Shown here: positions 8,175 to 16,900 of the stretch, piece by piece
Position numbering within the stretch: position 1 is the stretch's first letter
Layout: each line of letters opens with the position of its first letter
DNA from: Myxococcales bacterium
GTDB lineage: Bacteria > Myxococcota_A > Polyangia > Haliangiales > Haliangiaceae
Length of the DNA: 64,000 nt
Reading direction: 5' to 3'
Assembly: GCA_016707895.1 (NCBI GenBank)
Contig: JADJGV010000021.1
Span: 25,362 to 89,361, forward strand
Made by a program: the position numbers and the translations under genes
Notes under the pieces: generated by a model
Databases searched by the model: none
What the model was told of the DNA's origin: nothing
Seen by the model: the letters and a program-made list of their open reading frames with translations, nothing else

Positions 8175-8873
8175 ATGCGCACCACCACCACCTTTGCTTT
8201 GATTCTCGCCACGTCGTTGGCCGCCTGCGGCGGTGACGATGGTGGCACCGTGACCCAGATCGATGCCCGCCGCATCGACGCGACCGGCGGCGACATCGAC
8301 GCCGCTGCGGCCGGCTGCCAGATCTCGAGCCCCAACTTCATGAACCTGACGACCACGATGGCGACCTTCCGCCGTCGTCCGCAGAGCTCGATGATGCCCA
8401 ACCCGAACGTCTACTACCTCGGCTGGGGCGCGCTGCTCGAGATGGGCACCCCGTCCGACGCGCTGATCATCGAGCTGTGGCCGGGCTTCGGCGGCATCCC
8501 CGCCGGCGAGCTCGCCCCGGGCACCTACCAGCTCAACGGCGACAACGGCAGCCTCGCGAACTGCGGCGCCTGCGTCTACATGATGTCGAACTACGACACC
8601 GGCTCGGGCATGGGCGACCAGGACTACATGCCGACCGCCGGCACGCTGACCATCAACACGGTCAACCCGACGGTCCCCGGCACGATCGACCTGACGCTGA
8701 CCGGCGTCATGATGCAGCACGTCGACATCGACGCGATGGGCGTCACCACCCCGGCCGCCGACGCGGCGACCTGCACCACGCAGTTCAGCGCGCAGATCAG
8801 CGGCACCGTCGCGGCGCCGGCGAAGATGGCGGCCGAGGCCGTCAAGTCGCCGATCGCGGCTCGCCACAACTAG
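8175..8873 (+). CDS. Envelope lipoprotein with Asp/Ala linker, unknown function
   Basis: A 232-residue protein. The lipobox LAAC (Cys18) is followed by an acidic/Ala spacer (IDARRIDATGGDIDAAAA) and a beta-rich secreted domain with YYLGWGALLEMG, LAPGTYQLNGDNGS and a Cys pair (NCGACVY). It resembles other myxobacterial lipoproteins in layout only; no family was recognised. Its leaderless promoter is one of the clearest here. The 3' end overlaps the convergent rtcR gene by four bases. Confidence 0.75.
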   Translation: MRTTTTFALILATSLAACGGDDGGTVTQIDARRIDATGGDIDAAAAGCQISSPNFMNLTTTMATFRRRPQSSMMPNPNVYYLGWGALLEMGTPSDALIIELWPGFGGIPAGELAPGTYQLNGDNGSLANCGACVYMMSNYDTGSGMGDQDYMPTAGTLTINTVNPTVPGTIDLTLTGVMMQHVDIDAMGVTTPAADAATCTTQFSAQISGTVAAPAKMAAEAVKSPIAARHN

Positions 8874-10468
8874 TCACGGCGGCGCGCGACCTGCTCCCAG
8901 CGGAGCTCGAAGCGCGCCAGGTACTTTCTCAGTCGGTCGGCGTCGTTGGTGGTGGTGCGGCGCACGCGGGAGGCAGCGAACAGCTGCCGACCCGCGTCCG
9001 ACAGGCTCGGGGCGTGTTCGCACACCGCGAGCACGTCCTCGAGCTGCGCGCGATCGAAGCGATCGAGGGTCGCGGCGCGCTCGCCGAGCGCGCGGGTCAC
9101 GCGATCGGCCGCGGTGGCGCCGTGCCAGGCGCGGGTGAGCCGGGCGAGCTCGCGGTCGACGGTGGCGACGTCGACGAGGCCGCCGGGCGCCAGGGTCGCC
9201 ATGCGGTGGACGGCGCCGGCGAGGTCGCGGAAGTTGCCAGGCCAGGTCGCGGCCGGGCTCTCGGCGAACGCCAGGAACCGGGCGCGGGCGTCGGCGGCCA
9301 GCGTGACCCGGCGGCCGATCGCCGCGGCGGCGCGCTCGAGCTCGTGATCGAGGTTGGGCGCGAGGTCCTCGCGGCGCTCGGCGAGGCCGGGCAGGCGGAA
9401 CGTCCACAGATCGACGCGCGCCAGCAGGTCGGCGCGGAACCGCCCGGCGGCGACCTCGGCGGACAGATCGCGGTTGGTCCCCGCGAGGAGCACGAAGTCG
9501 CTGACCACCTCGGCGTCGGCGCCGACCGGCCGCCAGCGCTTGGTCTCGAGCGCGTGCAGCAAGAGCGCCTGCTCGCCGAGGTCGAGCTCGCCCAGCTCGT
9601 CGAGGAACAGCGCCCCGCCGTCGGCGGCGCGCAGGTGGCCGTCGCGGGCCGCGGCGGCGCCGGTGAACGCGCCCTTGACGTGGCCGAACAGCGCGCTCAT
9701 CGCGCCGTCGCCGCGCAGGGTCGCGCAGTTGACCTCGACCAGCGGGCCGGCGAGCTGGTGGCGCTGGCGCTTGAGCTCGTAGACGCGGCGCGCGAGCTGT
9801 GACTTGCCAGCGCCGGTGGGCCCGAGCAGCAAGATCGGATCGCGGCCGGCCAGCGCGACGGTCTCGAGCTCGTCGATCATCTGGTTGTAGGCCGGCGCGC
9901 GGGTGGCGATGCCGTCCTTGAGCAGCGCCTGGCTGGTGGCGTGCTCGCGGCGGAACCGCGCGGCCAGGCCGGCGTAGCGCTCGAGGTCGAGGTCGATGAG
10001 CTCGTAGCGGCCGATCGGCGTGGCGGCGCCGCGGGCCCCGGGGCTGGTCTGCAAGAGGCGCGCGGGCAGGCGCCGCGACTCGACCAGGAGGAACAGGCAG
10101 ATCTGCCCGACGTGGGTGCCGGTGGTGATGTGCACCAGGTACTCCTCGCGGTCTGGATCGAAGCGGTAGGTGCGCGCGAAGTCGTGCAGCGCCGCGAACA
10201 CCTCCTCGAAGTCCCACGGGTCGCGGATCGTGAGCAGGTGCGGGACCACGCGGGTGGCCGGCGCGACCTCGGCCAGGTCGGCGGTGACCTGGGTGAGCAC
10301 CGGGCCGGCGTCGGGCCCGTGCCACAGCTCGACCCGATCGATCGGCAGGTCGGGGTGGCGGCACATCGAGATGGTCGGGCGCCAGCGGGACCAGCGCTGC
10401 GCCTTGGCGCCGCTGTCGAGCGTGGTGCCGAGGAAGCCGAGGACGACCCGGCGCTTGCGGGGTGGCAT
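8870..10468 (-). CDS. rtcR: RtcR, sigma-54-dependent activator of the RNA repair operon
   Basis: A 532-residue protein with the RtcR layout. The N-terminal CARF-like domain (about 1-180; VVLGFLGTTLDSG, RWRPTISMCRH, VHITTGTHVGQICLFLLVESR) is thought to sense RNA-derived ligands. The AAA+ domain has Walker A GPTGAGKS, GAFTGA and Walker B LFLDELGELD. The C-terminus carries a DNA-binding region (SLSDAGRQLFAASR). It is divergent from rtcB, the classical arrangement. Established knowledge: RtcR responds to RNA damage or 2',3'-cyclic phosphate RNA and turns on rtcBA from a sigma-54 promoter. Confidence 0.93.
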   Translation of the reverse strand: MPPRKRRVVLGFLGTTLDSGAKAQRWSRWRPTISMCRHPDLPIDRVELWHGPDAGPVLTQVTADLAEVAPATRVVPHLLTIRDPWDFEEVFAALHDFARTYRFDPDREEYLVHITTGTHVGQICLFLLVESRRLPARLLQTSPGARGAATPIGRYELIDLDLERYAGLAARFRREHATSQALLKDGIATRAPAYNQMIDELETVALAGRDPILLLGPTGAGKSQLARRVYELKRQRHQLAGPLVEVNCATLRGDGAMSALFGHVKGAFTGAAAARDGHLRAADGGALFLDELGELDLGEQALLLHALETKRWRPVGADAEVVSDFVLLAGTNRDLSAEVAAGRFRADLLARVDLWTFRLPGLAERREDLAPNLDHELERAAAAIGRRVTLAADARARFLAFAESPAATWPGNFRDLAGAVHRMATLAPGGLVDVATVDRELARLTRAWHGATAADRVTRALGERAATLDRFDRAQLEDVLAVCEHAPSLSDAGRQLFAASRVRRTTTNDADRLRKYLARFELRWEQVARRRD

Positions 10469-10477
10469 CTAGCGGAC

Positions 10478-10495
10478 AGGATAGCGGATTATCCT
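10478..10495. promoter_or_regulatory. Inverted repeat AGGATA-N6-TATCCT between rtcR and rtcB
   Basis: Perfect 6-bp arms around GCGGAT lie 10 bases upstream of the rtcR start codon and about 60 bases upstream of the rtcB sigma-54 promoter. The minus strand contains GATAAT, a possible rtcR -10. The site could be an operator or enhancer for RtcR, but no consensus was available to test that. Confidence 0.4.
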
Positions 10496-10556
10496 ATGAG
10501 ATAAGACTCGAGGTGGGGAGACTTGTCGAATCAGGTGGTTGCGCGGGGCGGGCGCG

Positions 10557-10572
10557 TGGCACGCCGGCTGCT
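10557..10572 (+). promoter_or_regulatory. Sigma-54 (-24/-12) promoter of rtcB
   Basis: TGGCACG-CCGG-CTGCT matches the sigma-54 consensus TGGCACG-N4-TTGCW at all fixed positions except one (C for T at position 12). The GG and GC dinucleotides have the correct spacing. It lies 30 bases before the rtcB ATG and downstream of divergent rtcR, as expected for this regulon. Confidence 0.85.
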
Positions 10573-10602
10573 CTAGCGACCGGTCGGCAAGGAGATACGA
10601 CC

Positions 10603-11898
10603 ATGACGACGATGACCACGATGGACCCGACGATGACCGCGATGCCCCCGACGACCGCGCCGGCGGCCGACGCGCCCCGCGCCTACGAGACCATGCACGT
10701 GCCCGGCGGCGTGCCGGTGAAGTCGTGGACCCGCGGCGTGCCGTTCGAGGCCGAGGCCAAGGCGCAGCTGGCGCGCATCGCGGCGCTGCCGTTCATCCAC
10801 AAGTGGGTGGCGGCGATGCCCGACGTGCACCACGGCAAGGGCGCGACGGTCGGCTCGGTGATCGCGACCAAGGGCGCGATCATCCCGGCCGCGGTCGGCG
10901 TCGACATCGGCTGCGGCATGATCGCGGTGCAGACGTCGCTGACGGCGAACGACCTGCCCGACGACCTGGCGCCGATGCGCTCGGCGATCGAGGCCGCGGT
11001 GCCCCACGGCCGCACCAACAACGGCGGCCCCGGTGACCGCGGCGCGTGGCACGACCTGCCGACGGCGGCGGCCGACGCGTGGGCGGCGCTGGCGCCGGGC
11101 TACCAGGCCGTCGTCGCCAAGCACCCCAAGATCGGCCGCGGCGTCGACGCGGCGCACCTCGGCACGCTGGGCACCGGCAACCACTTCATCGAGATCTGCC
11201 TGGATCTCGATGGCGCGGTGTGGGTGATGCTGCACTCGGGCTCGCGCGGCGTCGGCAACCGCGTCGGTAGCTACTTCATCGAGCTGGCGAAGCGCGACAT
11301 GGAGCGCTGGTTCGTGAACCTGCCGGACATGGACCTCGCGTACCTGCCCGAGGGCACGGATCACTTCGTGGACTACGTCCGCGCGGTGAGCTGGGCCCAG
11401 GACTACGCGCGGGCCAACCGCGAGCTGATGATGCAGGCGGTCTTGCGCGCGCTGCGTGGCCTGGGCGCGCTGCCCGCGTTCACGACCGATCGCCTGGCGG
11501 TGAACTGCCACCACAACTACGTCGCGACCGAGCGACACTTCGGCGCCCAGGTGCTCGTGACCCGCAAGGGCGCGGTGCGCGCGGGCGTCGGTGACCTCGG
11601 CATCATCCCCGGCTCGATGGGCGCCAAGAGCTACATCGTCCGCGGCAAGGGCCAGCCCGATAGCTTCTGCTCGTGCAGCCACGGCGCCGGCCGGGCGATG
11701 TCGCGCGCCGAGGCGAAGCGGCGGTTCACCGTGGCCGACCATGAGGCGGCGACCGCGGGCATCGAGTGCCGCAAGGACGCGGACGTCGTCGACGAGACGC
11801 CGGCCGCGTACAAGGCGATCGACGCGGTGATGGCGGCGCAGGCCGACCTGGTCGACGTGGTGGCGACGCTGCGGCAGGTGGTGTGCGTGAAGGGATAG
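10603..11898 (+). CDS. rtcB: RtcB, 3'-phosphate RNA-splicing ligase
   Basis: A 431-residue GTP-dependent RNA ligase that joins 2',3'-cyclic-phosphate or 3'-phosphate RNA ends to 5'-OH ends. The metal and guanylylation residues are in their motifs: MPDVHHGKGATVGS, GVDIGCGM, GTGNHFIE, MLHSGSRGVGNR, NCHHNY, IIPGSMGAKSYIV and the guanylylated-His motif SHGAGRAMSR. The start is set by AAGGAG (10589-10594), eight bases before ATG 10603. The N-terminus has a Met/Thr-rich tail of about 25 residues before the fold (AYETMHVPGGVPVKSW). Confidence 0.95.
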   Translation: MTTMTTMDPTMTAMPPTTAPAADAPRAYETMHVPGGVPVKSWTRGVPFEAEAKAQLARIAALPFIHKWVAAMPDVHHGKGATVGSVIATKGAIIPAAVGVDIGCGMIAVQTSLTANDLPDDLAPMRSAIEAAVPHGRTNNGGPGDRGAWHDLPTAAADAWAALAPGYQAVVAKHPKIGRGVDAAHLGTLGTGNHFIEICLDLDGAVWVMLHSGSRGVGNRVGSYFIELAKRDMERWFVNLPDMDLAYLPEGTDHFVDYVRAVSWAQDYARANRELMMQAVLRALRGLGALPAFTTDRLAVNCHHNYVATERHFGAQVLVTRKGAVRAGVGDLGIIPGSMGAKSYIVRGKGQPDSFCSCSHGAGRAMSRAEAKRRFTVADHEAATAGIECRKDADVVDETPAAYKAIDAVMAAQADLVDVVATLRQVVCVKG

Positions 11899-11955
11899 CG
11901 GGGACGGAGGGCCGTGGCCGGATCCCGGTTCCGATCCTGGTGCCGATTCCTCCGC

Positions 11956-12081
11956 GGGATCGGGATCGGGATCGGGATCGGGATCGGGATCGGGATCGGG
12001 ATCGGGATCGGGATCGGGATCGGGATCGGGATCGGGATCGGGATCGGGATCGGGATCGGGATCGGGATCGGGATCGGGATC
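11956..12081 (+). repeat. Perfect tandem repeat (GGGATC)x21 between rtcB and rtcA
   Basis: Twenty-one uninterrupted copies of the hexamer GGGATC occupy 126 bp of the 233-bp gap between rtcB and rtcA. On the coding strand this is G3N3 repeated, a strong potential G-quadruplex run in DNA and in mRNA. Every unit also holds a GATC site. A preceding GC-rich stretch (11920-11955) has GATCCCG segments that could pair with repeat units. The repeat lies inside the expected rtcBA transcript. Confidence 0.97.
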
Positions 12082-12118
12082 GGAGGCGGAACCGGGCAGG
12101 GGAGGCGATTGCGTATAT

Positions 12119-12124
12119 AAGGAG
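12119..12124 (+). promoter_or_regulatory. Ribosome binding site AAGGAG for rtcA
   Basis: AAGGAG lies seven bases before ATG 12132, just after the hexamer array. It fixes the rtcA start and shows that rtcA is translated independently rather than coupled to rtcB. Confidence 0.7.
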
Positions 12125-12131
12125 CACGACG

Positions 12132-13154
12132 ATGCTGGAGATCGATGGATCGCAGGGTGAGGGGGGCGGGCAGGTGCTGCGCGGGGCGCTGGCGCTGGCG
12201 ATGGCGACGGCGACGCCGTTCGCGATCACGCGGATCCGGGCGAAGCGGAGCAAGCCGGGGTTGCTGCGGCAGCACCTGACGTGCGTCGAGGCGGCGCGGG
12301 CGGTGAGCGGCGCGACGGTGACGGGGGCCAAGCTGGGATCGACCGAGCTGACGTTCGCGCCGGGGCCGCTGGTGCCGGGGGCGTACCGGTTCGACATCGG
12401 CTCGGCGGGCAGCACGATGCTGGTGGCGCAGGCGGTGTTGCCGGCGCTGCTGGCGCAGGGCGGCGCGTGGTCGCTGGAGCTCGTCGGGGGCACCCACAAC
12501 CCGTCGGCGCCGTCGTACGAGTTCTTCACCCGCACGCTGGCGCCGGTGCTCGGGCGGATGGGCGCGCCGGTGTCGGCGACCTTGCACCTCGCGGGCTTCT
12601 ACCCGGTGGGCGGCGGGCGCGTGCAGATCGAGGTCGCGGCCGGCGAGCGGCGGCGGCCGCTGGTGCTGCGCGAGCGCGGCGCGATCACCGCGCGCCACGC
12701 GATCGCGGCGGTGGCGCGGATGCCGGCGACGGTGGCCGAGCGCGAGGTCGCGACCGCGACCCGGCTGCTGGGCTGGCCGCGCGATGCCGGCGTCGCGGTC
12801 GAGCTGCCTTCGCCGGGGCCCGGCAACACCGTGACGCTGGTGGTCGAGGCTGAGCGGGTGACCGAGGTGTTCACCGGCCACCTGGATCGCGGCGTGGGCG
12901 CCGAGGACCTGGCGCGCGCGGTGGCGCGCGAGTGCGCCGCGTACCTGGCGAGCGCGGCCCCGGTCGGCGAGTACCTGGCCGATCAGCTGCTGGTGCCGAT
13001 GGCGCTGGGCGGCGGCGGCAGCTTCGTCACCGTCGAGCCCAGCCTGCACACCCGCACCCAGGTCGACGTGATCCGCGCGTTCCTCGGCGTCGAGGTCGGG
13101 CTGGCGCCGCAGGGCGACGGCACCTGGCTGGCGACGGTGCCGCCGCGCGGCTGA
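12132..13154 (+). CDS. rtcA: RtcA, RNA 3'-terminal phosphate cyclase
   Basis: A 340-residue enzyme that converts RNA 3'-phosphates to 2',3'-cyclic phosphates through an adenylyl-His intermediate. Motifs include IDGSQGEGGGQVLRGALAL at the N-terminus, RIRAKRSKPGLLRQHLT, GSAGSTMLVAQAVLPALL, GFYPVGGGRV and the C-terminal catalytic-His region EPSLHTRTQVDVIRAFL. Length and order match the family. It follows rtcB across a GGGATC array and would share its sigma-54 promoter. A hairpin at 13155-13172 follows. Confidence 0.94.
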   Translation: MLEIDGSQGEGGGQVLRGALALAMATATPFAITRIRAKRSKPGLLRQHLTCVEAARAVSGATVTGAKLGSTELTFAPGPLVPGAYRFDIGSAGSTMLVAQAVLPALLAQGGAWSLELVGGTHNPSAPSYEFFTRTLAPVLGRMGAPVSATLHLAGFYPVGGGRVQIEVAAGERRRPLVLRERGAITARHAIAAVARMPATVAEREVATATRLLGWPRDAGVAVELPSPGPGNTVTLVVEAERVTEVFTGHLDRGVGAEDLARAVARECAAYLASAAPVGEYLADQLLVPMALGGGGSFVTVEPSLHTRTQVDVIRAFLGVEVGLAPQGDGTWLATVPPRG

Positions 13155-13172
13155 CCGTGGCGTGCGCCACGG
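13155..13172 (+). terminator. Hairpin after rtcA
   Basis: CCGTGGCG-TG-CGCCACGG is a perfect 8-bp inverted repeat directly after the rtcA stop codon. There is no T tract, as is common in very GC-rich genomes, so terminator activity is inferred. Confidence 0.4.
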
Positions 13173-13223
13173 CGCGCGCGCGGGTGCCTAGATCGCGGCG
13201 GGCGCGGGTGCGAGGATCGTCGC

Positions 13224-13778
13224 ATGAAGGTGCGCGCGGCGTGTGTGGCGATCGGCCTGGCGGGCATGGGCGCGGGGCCGGCGCGCGGCGATGCGCCGCA
13301 GGCGACGGGCGGCGCCGGGGTGCGGGGGCAAGCCGGCGCGGCGATCGGCCTGGGCTCGTTCGACGGCACCTACGAGCCCGACTTCGGGGCGCTCGTGCTG
13401 ACGGCGCACGGCGGCGCGCTGTACGGGCGCGGCGTCGGGATCGCCCTCGGGGTGCGCGTGATGTACTTCCACGGCGGCGAGACCAACGAGGCGCGGCTGG
13501 TGCCGGAGTACGAGATGACCCGGGTGCCGGTGCTGTTGACGCCCCGGGTCCAGGGCCGCTACGGGTTCGTCGAGCTTGGCATCGGCACGACGCCGACCTG
13601 GATCGTCGATGGTCAGGGCCAGACCAGGCGGGGTCCGAGCCACGAGACGGCGGCGTTCACGGTCGGGCTGACGTCCAGCGATCCGACGCTGCGCTATCAC
13701 CCCGAGCTGGTCGGCGGTGCGGTGCTGATCGGCGACGGGCGGCTGCTGTGGATCGGCGCCGGCCTGTCGTGGTGGTGA
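13224..13778 (+). CDS. Exported protein, possible small outer-membrane beta-barrel
   Basis: A 184-residue protein with a signal peptide (MKVRAACVAIGLAGMGAGPARG). The rest is alternating Gly/aromatic beta-strand-like sequence (GAAIGLGSFDGTYEPDFGALVLT, GIALGVRVMYF) ending in WIGAGLSWW. The terminal aromatic fits an outer-membrane barrel signal. No family was recognised. It lies 69 bases after rtcA but beyond a hairpin, so co-regulation with RNA repair is doubtful. GAGGAT lies six bases before the ATG and could act as an RBS or a weak -10. Confidence 0.65.
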   Translation: MKVRAACVAIGLAGMGAGPARGDAPQATGGAGVRGQAGAAIGLGSFDGTYEPDFGALVLTAHGGALYGRGVGIALGVRVMYFHGGETNEARLVPEYEMTRVPVLLTPRVQGRYGFVELGIGTTPTWIVDGQGQTRRGPSHETAAFTVGLTSSDPTLRYHPELVGGAVLIGDGRLLWIGAGLSWW

Positions 13779-13802
13779 GCGCGACGGGCGCCGGCGGGCG
13801 CC

Positions 13803-13850
13803 TGTCCGGCTGTCCGGGTTTGTCCGGGTTTGTCCGGGTTTGTCCGGGAT
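13803..13850 (+). repeat. Tandem decamer repeat TGTCCGGGTT
   Basis: Three exact copies of TGTCCGGGTT (13811-13840) are flanked by partial copies TGTCCGGC (13803) and TGTCCGGGAT (13841). An inverted partial unit (CGGACATGCCCGGACA) follows at about 13852-13867. The 10-bp period places each TGTCCGG on the same DNA face. It lies about 120-170 bp before the large metalloprotease gene and could be a regulator array. No matching consensus is known to me. Confidence 0.7.
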
Positions 13851-13973
13851 TCGGACATGCCCGGACACCGCGGCGAGCGTAACTGGGCGAGACGGCACGC
13901 GCGGGGGGCGTGGCCTGGGCCTTGCTGAGCGCCAGGCCAGGCGCGCGATGGCCGCGTGCGGAGGGAGCGTCTC

Positions 13974-16900
13974 ATGCGTCTGCGAAGTGTGCTGGTGGGT
14001 TGTGTGGCGTTGCTCGGTTGCGCCGAGCGCGAAGATGGTGGCGGCGGCGGGGCCGGGTACGACCGCGAAGTGACCGGCGGCGATCGCCTCGACGCCAAGG
14101 TCGCCGGGATCGCGCGAGACCGCGTCGATCTCGATCGCGTGCTCGACGGCGCGCCGCCGCTGCGCGAGGCGTTCGGCGATCTCGCGGCGCGCGACTTCAC
14201 CACCACGACGGTGACCCTGCCCACCGCCGGCCCGCGCACGTTGACCTCGGTGTTCGCGCAGCAGGCGATCGACGGCCTCCCGGTGCGCGGCGCCTACGCG
14301 TACCTCGTGGCCGACGCCACCGACGGCGACGCGCGGCTGCTGGCGTCGGCGTACCACCTCTACCAGGGCGCGGCGGTCGCGACCACGCCGACGGTGAGCC
14401 GCGATCGCGCCGACGGCGAGGCCCGCGATCACCTGCGGCTGCCGGCGACCGCCGCGCTCACCGGCGAGCTGGCGATCTGGCCGATCGACGGCGAGCTGCA
14501 CCTGGCCTGGGAGCTGACCGCCGACGGCGACGATCGCCGCGCGCTGGTCATCGCCGGCGGGCCGCGGGCCGGACGGGTCGAGGTGATCGACGACCGCGTC
14601 GACGCCAGCCGCGGGGTGGTGACGGGGTGGACGTGGGAGGGCGGCGCGCCGCTGGGGCGGGGGCGCGCGGTCGAGCGACCGCTGCCGTCGATGTCGGTTA
14701 CGGCCAACGGCGCCGTCGCGCTCACCGACGCGGCCGGGCGCTACCAGCTCGAGGCGGCGGCCGGCGCGCCGCTGGTCGCGTCGCTGAGCGGACCGGCGGT
14801 GGTCGTGCGCAACCTGAGCGGGCCGACGCTGATCGCCGACCAGCCGGCCGCGCCGCAGGTCGACTTCACGCTCGGGCGGGCCACGGTCGAGGCTGAGCTG
14901 GCCCAGACCACCGCGTTCCGCGAGGCCACCCGCGCGTGGCAGTTCCTGATCGACAACGGCGTCCCGCCGACGGCGTTGGGCGCGCCGCTCACCACCAACG
15001 TCAACCTGGCCGACACGTGCAACGCGTACTTCTCGCCCGCGTCGCGCAGCATCAACTTCTTCCGCGCCGGCGGCGGTTGCCGCAACAGCGCCGAGGCCAC
15101 GATCGTCGCGCACGAGTACGGCCACTTCGTCGACCACGCGTTCGGCGGCATCACCAACAGCGGCCTGTCCGAGGGCTGGGGCGACGCGCTGGCGTGTCTG
15201 ATGTACCGCGCGCCGACGGTCGGCGGCGATCTGTTCGACACCGGGCGCGCGCTGCGCACCTGCGACAACACGTACCGCTATCCCGCGGGCGGATCCGACG
15301 AGGCCCACGCGCTCGGCCAGGCCTGGGCCGGGTTCGCCTGGCAGGTGCGCGCAGGGCTGGTCGCCGCGCTGGGCGAGGCCAGCGGCGACGCCGCGGCGCG
15401 GGCGCTGATCTTGCCGTCGTTGCGCACCAACGCGCCGCGCATCCCCGAGGCGGTGCGCGAGGTGTTCCTGCGCGACGACGATGACGGCGACCTCGGCAAC
15501 GGCACCCCGCACTACGACCTGCTCCACGCCGCGGCCGAGCGCCACGGCCTCGGCTTCGTCGTCGAGCGCGATCCCGCCCCGCCCGACCAGGTCGTGGATC
15601 TGATCGGCCTCGCGCGGTCGCCGACCGCGATCGACCTGGCCTGGACCGCGCCCGGTGGCACCGCGGCCCGCTACGAGCTGCGCTGGTCGACGCGGCCCCT
15701 GACCGAGGCCACGTTCGCGACCGGCGCGCTGTTGCCGGCGCCGACCCCGGGCGCCGCTGGCCACCCCGAGTCGCTGACCGCGACGGTCCCGCCGGCCGGC
15801 CTGATCCACGTCGCGCTGCGCGTGATCGACGTGCGCGGCAAGACCTCCCCGCTGTCCAACCTCGCCTTCATCGCGCTGCCGGCGCCGACGGTGGCGTGGG
15901 GCGCCGGCGCCGAGGACGGCCTGACCGGCTGGCGCAAGGACGGGCTCTGGCACGTCAGCCGCCGCCACGCCGCCGAGGGGGCCGCCGCGTACGGGTACGG
16001 CGACGAGGCCACCGGCACCTACGACACCGGCGCGCCCCACCGCGGCGCGCTGGAGTCGCCGGTGATCGACCTCGCCGCGCTCGCCGCGCCCAAGCTCGCG
16101 TTCGACGAGCTGGTCGACGTCGAGACCGCCCCCGACCGCGACCGGCTGCGGGTGTCGGTGATCGACGTCGGCGATCCGGCGCGCGTCGTCATGCTCGACA
16201 AGGTCACCGGCTCGACCGGCGGCGCCTTCGCGACCCGGCTGCTCGACCTGGCGCCGCTGGCCGGCCGCAAGGTGCGGCTGCGCTTCGAGGTCGACACCGT
16301 CGACGCCAACGCCAACCGGGGCGAGGGCTGGTTCGTCGATCGGGTCCGGATCTTCGGCGATGGCACGGCGCCGCCGCCGCCGGTCGCGGGCCTCGTGATC
16401 AACGAGATCCTCGCCGATCCGCCGGTCGACTTCGACACCAACGGCGATCAGGTGTTCTCGCCGCAGGGCGACGAGATGATCGAGCTGGTCAACGCCGGCG
16501 CGACGGCGCTCGACCTCGGCGGCGCCACGGTGGCCGACGCGGTGGCGGTCCGCGCGACGTTCGCGGCGGGCACCGCGCTGGCGCCGGGTCAGGCGCTGGT
16601 GGTGTTCGGCGGCGCGGCCCGGGCGATCCCCGGCGTGGTCACGGTGGCCACCAGCGGGCTGGGGCTCAACAACGACGGCGACGACGTGACCGTGCGAGGG
16701 GCCGACGGCCGGGTGCTGGCCCAGGTCCACGTCGGTCCCGAGGCCGGCCGCGATCAGTCGCTGGTGCGCCAGCTCGACGGCGACGGCGCCAGCGCCCTGG
16801 TCGGTCACCGCACCGTGGCCATTGCGCCGGCGTCGCCCGGGCGCAAGAGCGACGGCTCGCCGTTCGCCGGCGGCGCGCCGGCCCCGCGCCTGCTGATCAA

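Noticed and set aside
12114..12119. TATATA just before rtcA as a separate promoter
   Set aside because: It overlaps the AAGGAG ribosome binding site, and a start there would remove the RBS from the message.
11914..12120. Small frame reading (Gly-Ile)n, and others reading (Asp-Arg)n, through the GGGATC array
   Set aside because: The peptide repeat follows mechanically from the hexamer; there is no RBS-supported gene.
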